Assembly: GCF_010727125.1 (NCBI RefSeq)
Contig: NZ_AP022564.1
Span: 1,922,001 to 1,986,000 of the forward strand
Direction of reading: 5' to 3'
From: Mycolicibacter terrae
GTDB lineage: Bacteria; Actinomycetota; Actinomycetes; Mycobacteriales; Mycobacteriaceae
DNA length: 64,000 bases
The notes beneath the pieces were generated by a model. That model had not been told where the DNA came from, ran no database searches, and was given only the letters and a program-made list of their open reading frames with translations. Each line of letters begins with the position of its first letter. Positions within the stretch are counted from its first letter, which is position 1. Shown here in pieces: positions 1 through 10,646 of the stretch. The translations under genes were made by a program, and so were the position numbers.

Positions 1-679
1 GCTGCTGGAGGTCATGCAGGAACGTCAGGTGTCCATCGGCGGCAAGAGGTTCCCGCTGCCCACCCCGTTCCTGGTGATGGCCACCCAGAACCCGATCGAA
101 CACGAGGGCGTCTACCCGCTGCCGGAAGCGCAGCGCGACCGCTTCCTGTTCAAGATCAATGTCGGCTACCCCTCCCCGGAGGAGGAGCGCGAGATCATCT
201 ACCGGATGGGTGTCACCCCGCCGGAGCCCAAGCAGATCCTCAACCCCGGCGACCTGCTGCGGTTGCAGGGCCTCGCGGCCAACAACTTCGTGCACCACGC
301 GCTGGTCGACTACGTGGTGCGGGTCATCACCGCCACTCGCCACCCCGAGCAGTTCGGTATGCCGGACGTGAAGAGCTGGCTGTCCTTCGGGGCGTCGCCG
401 CGCGCCTCGCTGGGCATCATCGCCGCATCCCGGGCGCTGGCACTGGTGCGCGGCCGCGACTACGTGATCCCGCAGGACGTCATCGAGGTCATCCCCGACG
501 TGTTGCGGCACCGGCTGGTGCTGTCCTACGACGCGCTCGCCGATGAGATCACTTCGGAGATCGTCATCAACCGCGTGCTGCAGACAGTGCCGCTGCCGCA
601 GGTCAATGCCGTTCCGCAGCAGCAGCATTCAGCGCCGCCGGGTGCCCCGACCGCTGCGGCAGTGGCCAGCGGTCGGTGA
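1..679 (+). CDS. moxR1: MoxR-family AAA+ ATPase, 5' end cut off by window
   Basis: C-terminal 225 codons of a MoxR ATPase; the open frame runs in from base 2, so the start and the Walker A region lie outside the window. Seen: the LLEVMQER segment, the ATQNPIE sensor-1 stretch, EAQRDRF with the arginine finger, and the PRASLGI sensor-2 region. MoxR proteins act as chaperone-like ATPases working with von Willebrand A proteins. That fits here, because a DUF58 gene and a VWA gene follow directly, and the stop overlaps the next start (GTGA). In M. tuberculosis the same trio is Rv1479-Rv1481. The last 25 residues are a low-complexity Gln/Pro/Ala tail typical of family ends. Confidence 0.93.
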   Translation, partial: LLEVMQERQVSIGGKRFPLPTPFLVMATQNPIEHEGVYPLPEAQRDRFLFKINVGYPSPEEEREIIYRMGVTPPEPKQILNPGDLLRLQGLAANNFVHHALVDYVVRVITATRHPEQFGMPDVKSWLSFGASPRASLGIIAASRALALVRGRDYVIPQDVIEVIPDVLRHRLVLSYDALADEITSEIVINRVLQTVPLPQVNAVPQQQHSAPPGAPTAAAVASGR

Positions 680-1650
680 GCGACCCGGGCACCGGGCAGG
701 GCTCATCAGACCCGGGAACCAGCACCGCGCCGCCCTCAATGCTGCGCGGGGGGATCCGTGACCCCAAACTGGCGGCGGCGCTGCGAACCCTCGAGCTGAC
801 CGTCAAACGCAAGCTCGACGGTGTGCTGCACGGGGATCACCTCGGACTGATTCCCGGGCCCGGCTCGGAACCCGGCGAGTCGCGGCTCTACCAGCCCGGC
901 GACGACGTGCGCCGGATGGACTGGTCGGTCACGGCACGCACCACCCATCCGCATGTCCGCCAGATGATCGCCGATCGGGAGTTGGAGACCTGGCTGGTGG
1001 TCGACATGTCGGCCAGCATGGATTTCGGTACCGCGACCTGCGAGAAGCGTGACCTGGCGGTGGCCGCGGCCGCGGCCATCGTCTACCTCAACAGCGGCGG
1101 CGGCAATCGGTTGGGCGCGTTGGTGGCCAACGGTGAGCGCGTTGTGCGGGTGCCGGCGCGCTCCGGGCGCAACCACGAGCAGACATTGCTGCGCACCATC
1201 GCCACCGTTCCGCGCGCCCCGGCGGGGGTGCGGGGCGACCTGGCGCTGGCCATCGACGCCCTGCGCCGGCCAGAACGACGGCGCGGCATGGCGGTCGTGA
1301 TCAGTGACTTCCTCGGCCCGATCAACTGGATGCGCCCACTGCGTGCGATCGCGGCCCGCCACGAGGTGCTGGGCATCGAAGTACTCGATCCGCGTGATGT
1401 AGAACTGCCCGACGTCGGTGATGTGGTGCTGCAGGACACCGAATCCGGCGTCACCCGCGAGTTCACCATCGACGCGAAACTGCGCGACGATTTCGCCCGG
1501 GCCGCGGCGGCCCACCGCGCCGATGTCGCACAGGCGTTGCGCAGCTGTGGTGCGCCGCTGTTGTCACTGCGCACCGACCGGGACTGGATCGCCGACATCG
1601 TTCGATTCGTCGAGTCACGCCGGCGCGGCGCGCTGGCGGGGATGTCGTGA
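676..1650 (+). CDS. DUF58 protein (Rv1480-like), MoxR partner
   Basis: 324 aa. It starts with GTG overlapping the moxR1 stop by 4 nt, so the two are translationally coupled. Near residues 70-85 is the DUF58 signature [14 protein letters not shown], followed by a von Willebrand A-like fold beginning at LVVDMSASM (about residue 110). DUF58/VWA proteins are thought to be substrates or adaptors of MoxR ATPases in envelope or metal-cofactor maturation; the exact role in mycobacteria is unknown to me. No signal peptide or membrane segment is visible, so it is probably cytosolic. It is followed after 31 nt by the membrane VWA protein, completing a MoxR/DUF58/VWA operon. Confidence 0.9.
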   Translation: MSDPGTGQGSSDPGTSTAPPSMLRGGIRDPKLAAALRTLELTVKRKLDGVLHGDHLGLIPGPGSEPGESRLYQPGDDVRRMDWSVTARTTHPHVRQMIADRELETWLVVDMSASMDFGTATCEKRDLAVAAAAAIVYLNSGGGNRLGALVANGERVVRVPARSGRNHEQTLLRTIATVPRAPAGVRGDLALAIDALRRPERRRGMAVVISDFLGPINWMRPLRAIAARHEVLGIEVLDPRDVELPDVGDVVLQDTESGVTREFTIDAKLRDDFARAAAAHRADVAQALRSCGAPLLSLRTDRDWIADIVRFVESRRRGALAGMS

Positions 1651-1681
1651 TTTCGGCCCGCATGCAAAAGACAGGTCTGCT

Positions 1682-2689
1682 ATGACATTGCCGCTCCTCG
1701 GGCCGATGACGCTGTCCGGTTTCGCTCACCCGTGGTTCTTCCTGTTCTTGTTCGTCGTCCTGGGCCTGGTCGCGCTGTACATCCTCATGCAGGTGGCGCG
1801 GCAGCGGCGGATCCTGCGGTTCGCCAACATGGAGTTGCTGGAGAGCGTGGCGCCCAAGGCGCCGACCCGGTGGCGGCACCTGTCGGCGGTCCTGCTGGTG
1901 AGCTCGCTGCTGCTGTTCACCATCGCGATGGCCGGCCCAACCCACGACGTGCGGATCCCGCGCAACCGCGCGGTGGTGATGCTGGTGATCGACGTGTCGC
2001 AGTCGATGCGGGCCACCGACGTCGAACCCAGCCGGCTGGTGGCCGCGCAGGAGGCCGGTAAGCAGTTCGCCGACGAGCTGACCGCGGGCATCAACCTCGG
2101 TCTGATCGCCTACGCCGGCACCGCGACCGTGCTGACCTCGCCGACCACCAATCGCGAGGCCACCAAGGCGGCGATCGACAAGCTGCAATTGGCCGACCGG
2201 ACCGCCACCGGGGAGGGCATCTTCACCGCGCTGCAGGCGATCGCCACCGTGGGCGCGGTGATCGGCGGCGGCGACACACCGCCGCCGGCGCGCATCGTGT
2301 TGCTGTCCGACGGCAAGGAGACCGTCCCGTCCAACCCGGACAACCCCAAGGGGGCGTTCACCGCGGCGCGCACCGCCAAGGACCAGGGGGTGCCGGTCTC
2401 GACGATCTCGTTCGGCACGCCGTATGGCTACGTCGAGATCAACGAGCAGCGCCAGCCGGTGCCGGTCGATGACGACTCGCTGAAGAAGATCGCCGACCTG
2501 TCCGGCGGCACTGCCTACACCGCATCCAGCCTGGCCCAGCTCAAAGAGGTCTACTCCACCCTGCAGGACCAGATCGGCTACGAGACGATCCGCGGCGACG
2601 CGTCCACCGGCTGGTTGCGGCTCGGTGCGTTCATCCTGGCGCTGGCCGGGCTGGCGGCGCTGCTGCTGAACCGGCGGCTGCCGGCCTAA
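1682..2689 (+). CDS. Membrane-anchored von Willebrand A protein (Rv1481/BatA-like)
   Basis: 335 aa from ATG 1682; a longer in-frame extension upstream overlaps the preceding gene and is rejected. Two N-terminal membrane helices (about residues 15-37 and 60-80) and a C-terminal helix (about 310-328) flank a VWA domain. That domain has an intact MIDAS motif, VIDVSQS near residue 100, and a later DGKET. The arrangement TM-TM-VWA-TM is that of BatA proteins, which work with MoxR ATPases. Length and order match Rv1481. It is the last gene of the moxR1 operon; a short inverted repeat and the fabG1 promoter region follow. Confidence 0.9.
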   Translation: MTLPLLGPMTLSGFAHPWFFLFLFVVLGLVALYILMQVARQRRILRFANMELLESVAPKAPTRWRHLSAVLLVSSLLLFTIAMAGPTHDVRIPRNRAVVMLVIDVSQSMRATDVEPSRLVAAQEAGKQFADELTAGINLGLIAYAGTATVLTSPTTNREATKAAIDKLQLADRTATGEGIFTALQAIATVGAVIGGGDTPPPARIVLLSDGKETVPSNPDNPKGAFTAARTAKDQGVPVSTISFGTPYGYVEINEQRQPVPVDDDSLKKIADLSGGTAYTASSLAQLKEVYSTLQDQIGYETIRGDASTGWLRLGAFILALAGLAALLLNRRLPA

Positions 2690-2715
2690 TCGGTTCCGAC
2701 GTTGACACTGCGCTC

Positions 2716-2746
2716 AGGGCGCGAAAGTGCGAGTAGAGCGCGCCCT
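2716..2746. promoter_or_regulatory. Inverted repeat in the fabG1-inhA upstream region
   Basis: AGGGCGCG (2716-2723) is complementary to CGCGCCCT (2739-2746) across a 15-nt loop, in the 90-bp gap between the VWA gene and fabG1. No T-run follows. It could be the moxR-operon terminator hairpin or an operator: the mycobacterial fabG1 promoter is known to bind the regulator MabR. The sequence alone does not decide. Confidence 0.35.
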
Positions 2747-2776
2747 CAGCGCAGAGTCAGCATGTTAGTCCGATAA

Positions 2777-3529
<753 letters not shown>

Positions 3530-3565
3530 CGACTCGTTCACTCACGAAGGCAGAGGACACTTTTC

Positions 3566-4375
3566 ATGGCAGGCATTCTCGACGGCAAACGGATCCTGGT
3601 CACCGGGATCATCACCGACTCCTCCATCGCGTTTCACATCGCCAAGGTGGCCCAGGAAGCCGGCGCGCAGCTGATCTGCACCGGCTTCGACCGGCTGCGG
3701 CTGATCCAGCGCATCTTGGACCGTCTCCCCAGCCCGGCTCCCTTATTGGAGCTCGACGTGCAGAACCAGGAGCATCTCGACACCCTGGCCGACCGGATCA
3801 CCGAGGTGATCGGGGAGGGCAACAAACTCGACGGTGTGGTGCACTCGATCGGATTCATGCCCCAGACCGGGATGGGCGTCAACCCGTTCTTCGACGCCCC
3901 CTACGAGGACGTCGCCAAGGGCATTCACATCTCCGCCTACTCCTACGCCTCGCTGGCGAAGGCGACGCTGCCGATCATGAACCCGGGCGGGTCGATCGTC
4001 GGCATGGACTTCGACCCGACGCGGGCGATGCCGGCCTACAACTGGATGACGGTGGCCAAGAGCGCGCTGGAGTCGGTGAACCGCTTCGTCGCGCGTGAGG
4101 CCGGCCCGCAGGGTGTGCGGTCGAATCTCGTTGCGGCCGGGCCGATCCGGACCCTGGCGATGAGTGCGATCGTCGGCGGAGCGCTGGGCGAGGGCGCCGG
4201 CGAGCAGATCCGCCTGCTCGAGGAGGGCTGGGACCAGCGCGCCCCGGTCGGCTGGGATATGAAGGACCCCACCCCGGTGGCCAAGACCGTCTGCGCGCTG
4301 CTGTCGGACTGGCTGCCGGCGACCACCGGCACAGTCGTCTACGCCGACGGCGGCGCCCACACCCAGTTGCTGTAG
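3566..4375 (+). CDS. inhA: Enoyl-ACP reductase InhA (isoniazid target)
   Basis: 269 aa, the exact length of M. tuberculosis InhA. It is the NADH-dependent 2-trans-enoyl-ACP reductase of FAS-II, the target of the isoniazid-NAD adduct. The catalytic residues are present at the canonical numbers: Phe149, Tyr158 and Lys165. Positions whose change gives isoniazid or ethionamide resistance are wild type: Ile16, Ile21, Ser94 and Ile95. It lies 36 bp behind fabG1 with an AGAGGA-type ribosome site. Nothing unusual is visible. Confidence 0.98.
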   Translation: MAGILDGKRILVTGIITDSSIAFHIAKVAQEAGAQLICTGFDRLRLIQRILDRLPSPAPLLELDVQNQEHLDTLADRITEVIGEGNKLDGVVHSIGFMPQTGMGVNPFFDAPYEDVAKGIHISAYSYASLAKATLPIMNPGGSIVGMDFDPTRAMPAYNWMTVAKSALESVNRFVAREAGPQGVRSNLVAAGPIRTLAMSAIVGGALGEGAGEQIRLLEEGWDQRAPVGWDMKDPTPVAKTVCALLSDWLPATTGTVVYADGGAHTQLL

Positions 4376-4397
4376 CCGGGGTCGGGCCGGACTCCAG

Positions 4398-5441
4398 ATG
4401 GACCTCGACGCCGTCTTACTCCTGTCGTTCGGCGGACCCGAAGGGCCCGAGCAGGTTCGGCCCTTCCTGGAGAACGTCACCCGGGGGCGCGGCGTGCCCC
4501 CGGCCCGGCTCGACGCCGTCGCCGAGCATTACCAGCACTTCGGCGGGGTGTCGCCGATCAACGCGATCAACCGGGCGCTGGCCGACGTCTTGCGGGCCGA
4601 ATTGCCCGGGCTGCCGGTGTATTTCGGAAACCGCAACTGGGCGCCCTACATCGAGGACGTCGTCGCGCAGATGGCCGCCGACGGGGCCCGCCGCGCCGCG
4701 GTGCTGGCGACCTCGGCCTGGGGCGGCTATTCCGGCTGCGAGCAGTACGCGCAGGACATCGCCCGGGCGCGGCGGGCGGTCGGAGAGCGGGCCCCCGAAC
4801 TGGTGAAGCTGCGGCACTATTTCGACCATCCACTGTTCGTGGAGATGTTCGCCGAGGCGATCGCCGCCGCCGCCGACACCCTGCCGGCCGGCCTGCGCGA
4901 CACCGCCCGCCTGGTGTTCACCGCGCACTCGATACCGGTCGCCGCCGATGAGCGCTACGGCCCGCGTCTCTACAGCCGCCAGGTCGCCCACGCCACCGGC
5001 CTGGTCGCGGCCGCGGCCGGATACACCGACTACGACCAGGTGTGGCAGTCGCGCTCCGGACCCCCGCAGGTGCCCTGGCTGGAGCCCGACGTCGAAGCCC
5101 ACCTGGGCACCTTGGCCGCTGCCGGGGTGCCCGCGGTGATCGTGTGCCCGATCGGATTCCTCAGTGACAACATCGAGGTGCTGTTCGATCTCGACCACGA
5201 AGTGCGGACGCAGGCGCAGGCCGCCGGAATCGCCTACGCCCGTGCGAGCACCCCGAACGCGGACCGGCGATTGGCCCGCCTGGCGCGCGGCCTCATCGAC
5301 GAACTGCGCGAGGGCGGTGAACCCGAGCGCGTCGCCGGCCCGGCCGGGCTGGGCTGTGGCTTCGGTGTCAACGGGGCGCCCTGCGGGTCATCGCACTGCG
5401 CTGCGGCAGTCGCCCCCGCCGGTTCGCCGCCGAGCGACTAG
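4398..5441 (+). CDS. hemH: Ferrochelatase (coproporphyrin ferrochelatase type)
   Basis: 347 aa, follows inhA by 22 bp. It inserts Fe2+ into the porphyrin in the last steps of haem synthesis; in actinobacteria the substrate is coproporphyrin III. Seen: LLSFGGPE at the start, [11 protein letters not shown], and the conserved [18 protein letters not shown] stretch holding the metal-site residues. The C terminus carries a Cys-rich tail (GLGCGF, APCG, SHC), consistent with the [2Fe-2S] cluster known in mycobacterial ferrochelatases. The stop codon overlaps the stop of the convergent gene on the minus strand. Confidence 0.96.
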   Translation: MDLDAVLLLSFGGPEGPEQVRPFLENVTRGRGVPPARLDAVAEHYQHFGGVSPINAINRALADVLRAELPGLPVYFGNRNWAPYIEDVVAQMAADGARRAAVLATSAWGGYSGCEQYAQDIARARRAVGERAPELVKLRHYFDHPLFVEMFAEAIAAAADTLPAGLRDTARLVFTAHSIPVAADERYGPRLYSRQVAHATGLVAAAAGYTDYDQVWQSRSGPPQVPWLEPDVEAHLGTLAAAGVPAVIVCPIGFLSDNIEVLFDLDHEVRTQAQAAGIAYARASTPNADRRLARLARGLIDELREGGEPERVAGPAGLGCGFGVNGAPCGSSHCAAAVAPAGSPPSD

Positions 5442-6301
5442 GCCCGCCAAGCCGAGTGCAGGATCGCGGTCACCGCGGCGCTGCGCGAGGAACGCACCAC
5501 CGCCGCCAGCGGCCGCACCGCGTCGGTCGCGCGCTGCACCTCCGCCGACGACTGCGCCCCCACGGTGAGACCGGAACTGACCGTGATGATGGCGTCGACG
5601 TGGGCGGCCGTCTCCAGGATGCGCACCGCGCGCACCGGAGCGTGGTCTGGGATGCGGTGGTGCCGTTGCGAATCGACCAACTGCTCGACGAGCAGGCGCG
5701 GGTCGTCTCCCAGCTGTCCGGCCCAGCGCGAGCCGGTGACGGCCAGGGTGTCAGCGGCAGTTCGGACCGCCGCGCGCAACGCGTACTCGGCCTCGCCCAG
5801 ATCGTGATGCTCCACCGGCACCGTGGCGGGCAGCGCATGCATCGTCCAGGACAGCTCGGTCACCAGACCGTCGGTATCGGCGGGGAAAGCGTCGTCGTCA
5901 CAGATATCGGTGTCGTCGCTGAACGCCGGCACCAGCCCGATCCGGGACACCGAATCCGGTGCACCGATGAGCACCGCCTCACCGGCCAGGATCGCTTCCC
6001 GCGCGAACACCGTTGCGGCCGGCAGCCCGCGCACGTCGCCCGGTACCGGAAACACCGGCTGGATGCAGGAACCGGCGCCCGGCACCGCTGCGCCTCGCAC
6101 CACCTGCAGCAACGACGCCGTGCCCCCGTCCTGGCCGCCGGACCACGCCCACCCGGCCTCGCCGATGCTGATCGCGTCATAGGCGGCCACCGATTGCACT
6201 GGCGCCCAGGCCGATAGTGCGTCCAGCAGGTCGTCGGGCGCGGCCTGACCGGCGAGCCAGGCATTGGCCCACACCGACAGGGAGACACTCGGGCACCACA
6301 T
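5438..6301 (-). CDS. Conserved mycobacterial protein, Rv1486c-like, function unknown
   Basis: 287 aa from the ATG at 6301; an upstream extension of the frame overlaps nfeD on the other strand and is rejected. Position (between hemH and the NfeD gene), orientation and size correspond to Rv1486c. No catalytic motif or membrane segment is recognisable. The protein has an N-terminal half rich in Trp/Gly/Ala and a C-terminal helical half with repeated Val/Ala/Arg. It is convergent with hemH (stops overlap) and divergent from nfeD across 78 bp, so it has its own promoter. Confidence 0.8.
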   Translation of the reverse strand: MWCPSVSLSVWANAWLAGQAAPDDLLDALSAWAPVQSVAAYDAISIGEAGWAWSGGQDGGTASLLQVVRGAAVPGAGSCIQPVFPVPGDVRGLPAATVFAREAILAGEAVLIGAPDSVSRIGLVPAFSDDTDICDDDAFPADTDGLVTELSWTMHALPATVPVEHHDLGEAEYALRAAVRTAADTLAVTGSRWAGQLGDDPRLLVEQLVDSQRHHRIPDHAPVRAVRILETAAHVDAIITVSSGLTVGAQSSAEVQRATDAVRPLAAVVRSSRSAAVTAILHSAWRA

Positions 6302-6379
6302 GATGCAAGGCAGTGTAGTTGTCCGCGCTGCGGGTCCGGTCCGCACGGATTCCGGCGATTCTCGGGCTATCCTGGCCGC

Positions 6380-6814
6380 ATGTCGCCTGCCCTGGTCTGG
6401 TTGGTCTTCGCGCTCGGGCTTGCCGGTGCCGAGGCGCTCACCGGCGACATGTTCTTGCTGATGCTGTCCGGGGGTGCGCTGTCGGCGGCCGGGGTCAGCT
6501 GGCTGACGGACTTGCCGCTCTGGACCGACGGCGCGGTATTCCTGGTGGTGTCGGTGCTGCTGCTGGTGCTGGTGCGCCCCGCCCTGCGGCGGCGGCTGTG
6601 GTCGGGGGCGGGCAGTGAGACCGGGGTACGGGCCCTGCAGGGCAAGACCGCTCTGGTGCTCGACCGCGTCGAGCGTCACGGCGGCCAGGTGAAGCTCGAC
6701 GGTGAGGTGTGGACGGCGCGCCCGCTGGCCGACGGGGACGTCTTCGAACCGGGCGAACAGGTCACCGTGATGCATATCGACGGGGCCACCGCGGTGGTCG
6801 GCAAGGTCTTATAG
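6380..6814 (+). CDS. NfeD-like membrane protein (Rv1487-like)
   Basis: 144 aa. Two to three hydrophobic helices occupy residues 1-70, followed by a small OB-fold (about 85-143) with the NfeD signature region [21 protein letters not shown]. NfeD proteins pair with SPFH/stomatin proteins in membrane microdomains. The next gene, 15 bp downstream, is such a protein, so the two form a two-gene module as in M. tuberculosis Rv1487-Rv1488. Confidence 0.92.
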   Translation: MSPALVWLVFALGLAGAEALTGDMFLLMLSGGALSAAGVSWLTDLPLWTDGAVFLVVSVLLLVLVRPALRRRLWSGAGSETGVRALQGKTALVLDRVERHGGQVKLDGEVWTARPLADGDVFEPGEQVTVMHIDGATAVVGKVL

Positions 6815-6829
6815 AGAAAGGGAGTGCTC

Positions 6830-7978
6830 ATGGAAGGCGCTACGACCGGCCTGGTCCTGTTGGCGGTACTGGTGGTGTTCGCGGCGATCGTGGTCGCCAA
6901 GTCGGTGGCGCTGATCCCGCAGGCCGAGGCCGCGGTGATCGAACGGCTGGGCCGCTACAGCCGCACGGTCAGCGGCCAGTTGACCCTGCTGGTGCCGTTC
7001 ATCGACCGGGTGCGCGCCCGCATCGACCTGCGTGAGCGGGTGGTGTCGTTCCCGCCGCAGCCGGTGATCACCGAGGACAACCTGACGCTGAACATCGACA
7101 CCGTCGTCTACTTCCAGGTCACCAACCCTAAGGCCGCGGTGTATGAGATCAGCAACTACATCGTCGGCGTCGAGCAGCTGACCACCACCACGCTGCGCAA
7201 CGTGGTCGGCGGGATGACGCTGGAGCAGACCCTGACCTCCCGCGAGGTGATCAACAGCCAACTGCGCGGCGTGCTCGACGAGGCCACCGGACGCTGGGGC
7301 CTGCGGGTGGCCCGGGTGGAGCTGCGCAGCATCGATCCGCCGCCGTCGATCCAGGCGTCGATGGAGAAGCAGATGAAGGCGGATCGGGAGAAGCGGGCGA
7401 TGATCCTGACCGCGGAAGGCCAGCGGGAGGCCGCGATCAAACAGGCCGAGGGGGAGAAGCAGGCCGAGATCCTCACCGCCGAGGGCGCCAAGCAGGCGGC
7501 GATCCTGACCGCCGAAGGCGAGCGGCAGTCCCGGATGCTGCGGGCCCAGGGTGAGCGGGCCGCCGCCTACCTGCAGGCCCAGGGGCAGGCCAAGGCCATC
7601 GAGAAGACCTTCGCGGCGATCAAGGCCGGCCGGCCCACTCCCGAGCTCCTGGCCTACCAATACCTGCAGGTGCTGCCGGAAATGGCTCGGGGCGGGGCCA
7701 ACAAGGTCTGGGTGGTGCCCAGCGATTTCGGCACCGCCCTGCAGGGCTTCACCAAGCTGCTCGGCGCTCCGGGCGAGGACGGTGTCTTCCGTTACCAGCC
7801 TTCGCCGGTCGATGAGAATGCGGCCAAACCGGAGGACGACAGCGACGAGGTCGCCGACTGGTTCACCACCCAGACCGACCCTGCGATCGCGCAGGCGGTC
7901 GCCAAGGCCGAGGCCGATGCGCGCAAGCCGGTCGAGGGCGGGATACTTCCGCCGCAGCTCGACCCCGGCATGGCGTGA
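6830..7978 (+). CDS. SPFH/stomatin-prohibitin-domain membrane protein (Rv1488-like)
   Basis: 382 aa from ATG 6830, chosen over an in-frame GTG at 6824 because AAAGGGAG (6817-6824) is then well spaced as ribosome site. One N-terminal membrane helix (about residues 5-25) is followed by the SPFH domain (about 30-190), then a long coiled coil built of repeated Ala/Glu/Gly-Lys/Gln units (AEG...KQA, about 190-250). The C-terminal tail is acidic. It is predicted to oligomerise in membrane rafts with the NfeD partner upstream. The stop overlaps the next start (GTGA). Confidence 0.93.
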   Translation: MEGATTGLVLLAVLVVFAAIVVAKSVALIPQAEAAVIERLGRYSRTVSGQLTLLVPFIDRVRARIDLRERVVSFPPQPVITEDNLTLNIDTVVYFQVTNPKAAVYEISNYIVGVEQLTTTTLRNVVGGMTLEQTLTSREVINSQLRGVLDEATGRWGLRVARVELRSIDPPPSIQASMEKQMKADREKRAMILTAEGQREAAIKQAEGEKQAEILTAEGAKQAAILTAEGERQSRMLRAQGERAAAYLQAQGQAKAIEKTFAAIKAGRPTPELLAYQYLQVLPEMARGGANKVWVVPSDFGTALQGFTKLLGAPGEDGVFRYQPSPVDENAAKPEDDSDEVADWFTTQTDPAIAQAVAKAEADARKPVEGGILPPQLDPGMA

Positions 7979-8370
7979 GCGCACTGACCGCGCGGCCGAC
8001 CTACGCGGCGCTGGCGGCGTTTTTGGCCGGTGACGCGGTGGCATCGGCGATTCCGCTGCCCTACGTCGCGGCGAACATGGATGCCATGCGGATCCCACCT
8101 CGGGTCCGCTGGGCGGTCCCGGTGGCCAAAGCCGCCACCGCGCTGGGTCTGGCCTCGGTGTTCCGCTTCCCGGGTGTCGCCCGGGCCACCACCGCGGCGT
8201 TGACGCTGTACTTCGCCGGGGCGCTCGGCATTCACCTGCGGGTGCGCAACCGCGTCGCCAGCACCGTTCCGGCGGTGCTGCTGGCGGCGGTGTTCGCGGC
8301 GATGACGGTTCAGGGCCCGCACCCCGCCGGCGGCGGGACCCGGGCCCTGAACTCCTACGCGGGTCGCTAA
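7975..8370 (+). CDS. Small DoxX-like integral membrane protein
   Basis: 131 aa, GTG start overlapping the SPFH stop by 4 nt, so probably translationally coupled. Four hydrophobic segments are visible (around residues 8-28, 45-62, 68-85 and 95-115). The pattern, with Pro and Arg between helices 1 and 2 and ALTLYFAGALGIHLRVR, is that of the DoxX-like family of small membrane proteins of uncertain function. Its stop overlaps the stop of the convergent aquaporin gene. Confidence 0.7.
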   Translation: MSALTARPTYAALAAFLAGDAVASAIPLPYVAANMDAMRIPPRVRWAVPVAKAATALGLASVFRFPGVARATTAALTLYFAGALGIHLRVRNRVASTVPAVLLAAVFAAMTVQGPHPAGGGTRALNSYAGR

Positions 8371-9044
8371 CCCTTACGGGCGGGGGTGTGCTCGTCGAGG
8401 CTGGTCGCCTTGTAGGCGTAGGCGGCCACGACCGCGCCGAGCACCTGGGCGACCAGGTAGACCCAGAGGAATTTCCAGGCGAAGATGCCCGACAGCATCA
8501 GGCCGAAGGTGATGGCCGGGTTGAACGCGGCGCCGGAGATGGCGCCGACCGCCACCACGCCGACGGTCACGATGAACCCGATCGCCAGGCCGTAGAAGCT
8601 GTTGCCGGCGCTGTCTTTGCTGGTTGCGGTGTGCAGCACGATGTAGCAGAGCGCGAAGGTGAATATCAGCTCGGCGAGGAATGCCGGCCAGATGGCGCCG
8701 CTCAGATCGAGAGTTCCGGTCGAGTACTTGTCGTGCCACAGCCCGAATCCCACTCCGAATGCCGCGAGGGCACCGACCAGTTGAGCGACGATGTAGGGGC
8801 CCAGGTCACCCAATGGCAGAGCGCCGCGCAGATACGCGGCGATCGAAACCGCCGGGTTGAGGTGGCCACCGGAGATGTGGCCGCTGGCATACACCATGAC
8901 CATCAACACCGAGCCGATGCCCAGCGCGGTCGCGGCCACACATTCGGTGCCGGACAACACGATGCCGATCACCGCGAACATGAAAACAAATGTGCCGATC
9001 ATTTCTGTCAAATACTTGCGCACCGCGACGTTCCGATCAGCCAT
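8367..9044 (-). CDS. aqpZ: Aquaporin (AqpZ/MIP family)
   Basis: 225 aa. MIP family channel with six membrane helices and both pore half-helices carrying NPA motifs (HLNPAVS near residue 62 and AFNPAIT near residue 174). It is probably a water channel of the AqpZ type; selectivity cannot be fixed by eye. It is divergently oriented from the nitronate monooxygenase gene across a 149-bp gap. I do not recall an aquaporin at this place in the M. tuberculosis block, so it looks like a lineage-specific insertion. Composition is similar to its neighbours. Confidence 0.93.
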   Translation of the reverse strand: MADRNVAVRKYLTEMIGTFVFMFAVIGIVLSGTECVAATALGIGSVLMVMVYASGHISGGHLNPAVSIAAYLRGALPLGDLGPYIVAQLVGALAAFGVGFGLWHDKYSTGTLDLSGAIWPAFLAELIFTFALCYIVLHTATSKDSAGNSFYGLAIGFIVTVGVVAVGAISGAAFNPAITFGLMLSGIFAWKFLWVYLVAQVLGAVVAAYAYKATSLDEHTPARKG

Positions 9045-9193
9045 TGTTCGGTCCCTTCAATCCGTCGAGCACCCTTCGAAATTATGCTGTGCCCGCACAT
9101 GGCACTGGGGAAGACTTTAACGGGGGACCGGTGTTCTCCTCGATATGTGGGGACCGTTTTACACCGAATTGTTGCCGGATTGAGGAGGCCTTC

Positions 9194-10177
9194 GTGTTGT
9201 TTGCCAGTGCCCTTTCCACTGCATTCACCGAATTACTGGATATCGAGTACCCGGTGGTGTCCGCGCCGATGGCCGACGTCGCCGGCGGCCGCCTGGCAGC
9301 GGCGGTCTCCCGGGCGGGCGGCCTGGGCCTGATCGGCGGTGGCTACGGCGACGAAAACTGGCTTCGGCGCGAGTTCGACCGGGCCGGCGACGCCCGGGTC
9401 GGCTGCGGGTTCATCACCTGGGCGCTGGCCGAGCAACCGGCCCTGCTGGACCTGGCGCTGAGCTACCGGCCGGCGGCGGTCATGCTCTCGTTCGGCGATC
9501 CCGCTCCGTTCGCCGCGGCGGTCAGGGCCTCCGGTGCGCGGCTGATCTGCCAGGTTCAAGACCTCGACCAGGCCGACCGTGCGGTGGCGTGCGGCGCCGA
9601 TGTGCTTGTGGCACAGGGCGTCGAGGCCGGCGGGCACGGTTGCGGGCGCCGCACCACGATGACGCTGGTACCCGAGATCGCCGACCTGCTCGCCGCCCGC
9701 GACTCCACGATTCCGGTGCTGGCCGCCGGGGGAATCGCCGACGGGCGCGGGCTGGCCGCGGCGCTGATGCTCGGCGCTTCCGGGGTGCTGTGCGGCAGCG
9801 TCTTCTACGCCGCGGACGAAGCACTGACCACCCCGGCAGCGCGCGCAGTGGTGACGGCCGCAACCGGCGACAGCACCTGCCGCACCGGCGTGTACGACGT
9901 GGTCCGCGGCTACCGGTGGCCGGCCGGGCACACCATGAGCGTGCTGCGCAACGCTTTCACCGACCGGTGGCACGGCGCCGAAGCCGAACTGGCGGCCGCG
10001 GGCGACCCGGTGGGCGCGCAGTACCGGCAGGCCGTCGCCGACGCCGACTACCGCACCGCCAACGTCACCGTCGGCCAAGCCGCCGGGCTGATCCGCGCGG
10101 CCGCCTCGGCCGGCGACATCATGGCCGGGCTGACCGCGGGGGCGGCACGTCTGCTCGGCAGCCGAAGCGGCGGCTAG
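9194..10177 (+). CDS. Nitronate monooxygenase / 2-nitropropane dioxygenase-family flavoprotein
   Basis: 327 aa from GTG 9194, preceded by GAGGAGG at 9182-9188; the longer open frame overlaps the aquaporin gene and is rejected. TIM-barrel FMN enzyme of the NPD/FabK family. Seen: the N-terminal YPVVSAPMADVAGG, the GVEAGGHGCGRRTT segment with the family His near residue 150, and the FMN phosphate-binding AAGGIADGRGLAAAL with GASGVLCGS. It probably oxidises alkyl nitronates or a related substrate; the true substrate is unknown. The 3' end overlaps the next minus-strand gene by 4 nt. Confidence 0.88.
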   Translation: MLFASALSTAFTELLDIEYPVVSAPMADVAGGRLAAAVSRAGGLGLIGGGYGDENWLRREFDRAGDARVGCGFITWALAEQPALLDLALSYRPAAVMLSFGDPAPFAAAVRASGARLICQVQDLDQADRAVACGADVLVAQGVEAGGHGCGRRTTMTLVPEIADLLAARDSTIPVLAAGGIADGRGLAAALMLGASGVLCGSVFYAADEALTTPAARAVVTAATGDSTCRTGVYDVVRGYRWPAGHTMSVLRNAFTDRWHGAEAELAAAGDPVGAQYRQAVADADYRTANVTVGQAAGLIRAAASAGDIMAGLTAGAARLLGSRSGG

Positions 10178-10644
10178 CGGTCCAGCCGCAGCTCGACCAT
10201 CGGCAGCCGGGTGTTGGTCGCGGTGACCGGCTCGCCCAGCGTCCGTTCGAGCACCGCGCTGAACTGTTCCCAGGTGCGGGGATGGCGCTGGCTGTAGTCG
10301 CCCAGCACCCGGTCCGCCTCGCGCTGGTCGAGCACCCGGGCGGTGGCCGATGCGGGGCGCCCGCTGCCGGCGTAGACCCGCACCCGGGGATCGACGGTGA
10401 TGTTGCGAAACCATTGGGCGCGTTCACCAAAGCCCGACGCGACGATATAGCTGTCGGTGCGGGGATGGTCGATAACCTCCAGAACCACCCGCCGAGGCGC
10501 GCCGGTCTTGCGCCCGGTGTGTTCGAGCATCAGCAGTCGCCCGCCGAGCAGGCCGCCGAGCCGTGCTCGATACAGCCAGATCGGGGCCCGCATCAGCCGC
10601 CGCGAGCGCAACAGACGACTGGCGGTCTCGGCGAGGACGGACAT
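10174..10644 (-). CDS. F420-dependent (deazaflavin) nitroreductase-family protein
   Basis: 156 aa, single split-barrel domain. The segment LMLEHTGRKTG-x-PRR followed by V-x-VASGFG and WFRNI is the hallmark of the mycobacterial Ddn-like deazaflavin-dependent oxidoreductases, which use F420H2 to reduce varied substrates. The physiological substrate is unknown. It lies immediately downstream of the TVP38-like gene on the same strand, so the two are probably cotranscribed. Confidence 0.85.
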   Translation of the reverse strand: MSVLAETASRLLRSRRLMRAPIWLYRARLGGLLGGRLLMLEHTGRKTGAPRRVVLEVIDHPRTDSYIVASGFGERAQWFRNITVDPRVRVYAGSGRPASATARVLDQREADRVLGDYSQRHPRTWEQFSAVLERTLGEPVTATNTRLPMVELRLDR

Positions 10645-10646
10645 GC

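Noticed and set aside
9055..9184. TCAATCCG and CGGATTGA as an inverted repeat around the aquaporin/nitronate monooxygenase promoters
   Set aside because: Eight-bp arms are 113 bp apart and one overlaps a ribosome site; probably chance.
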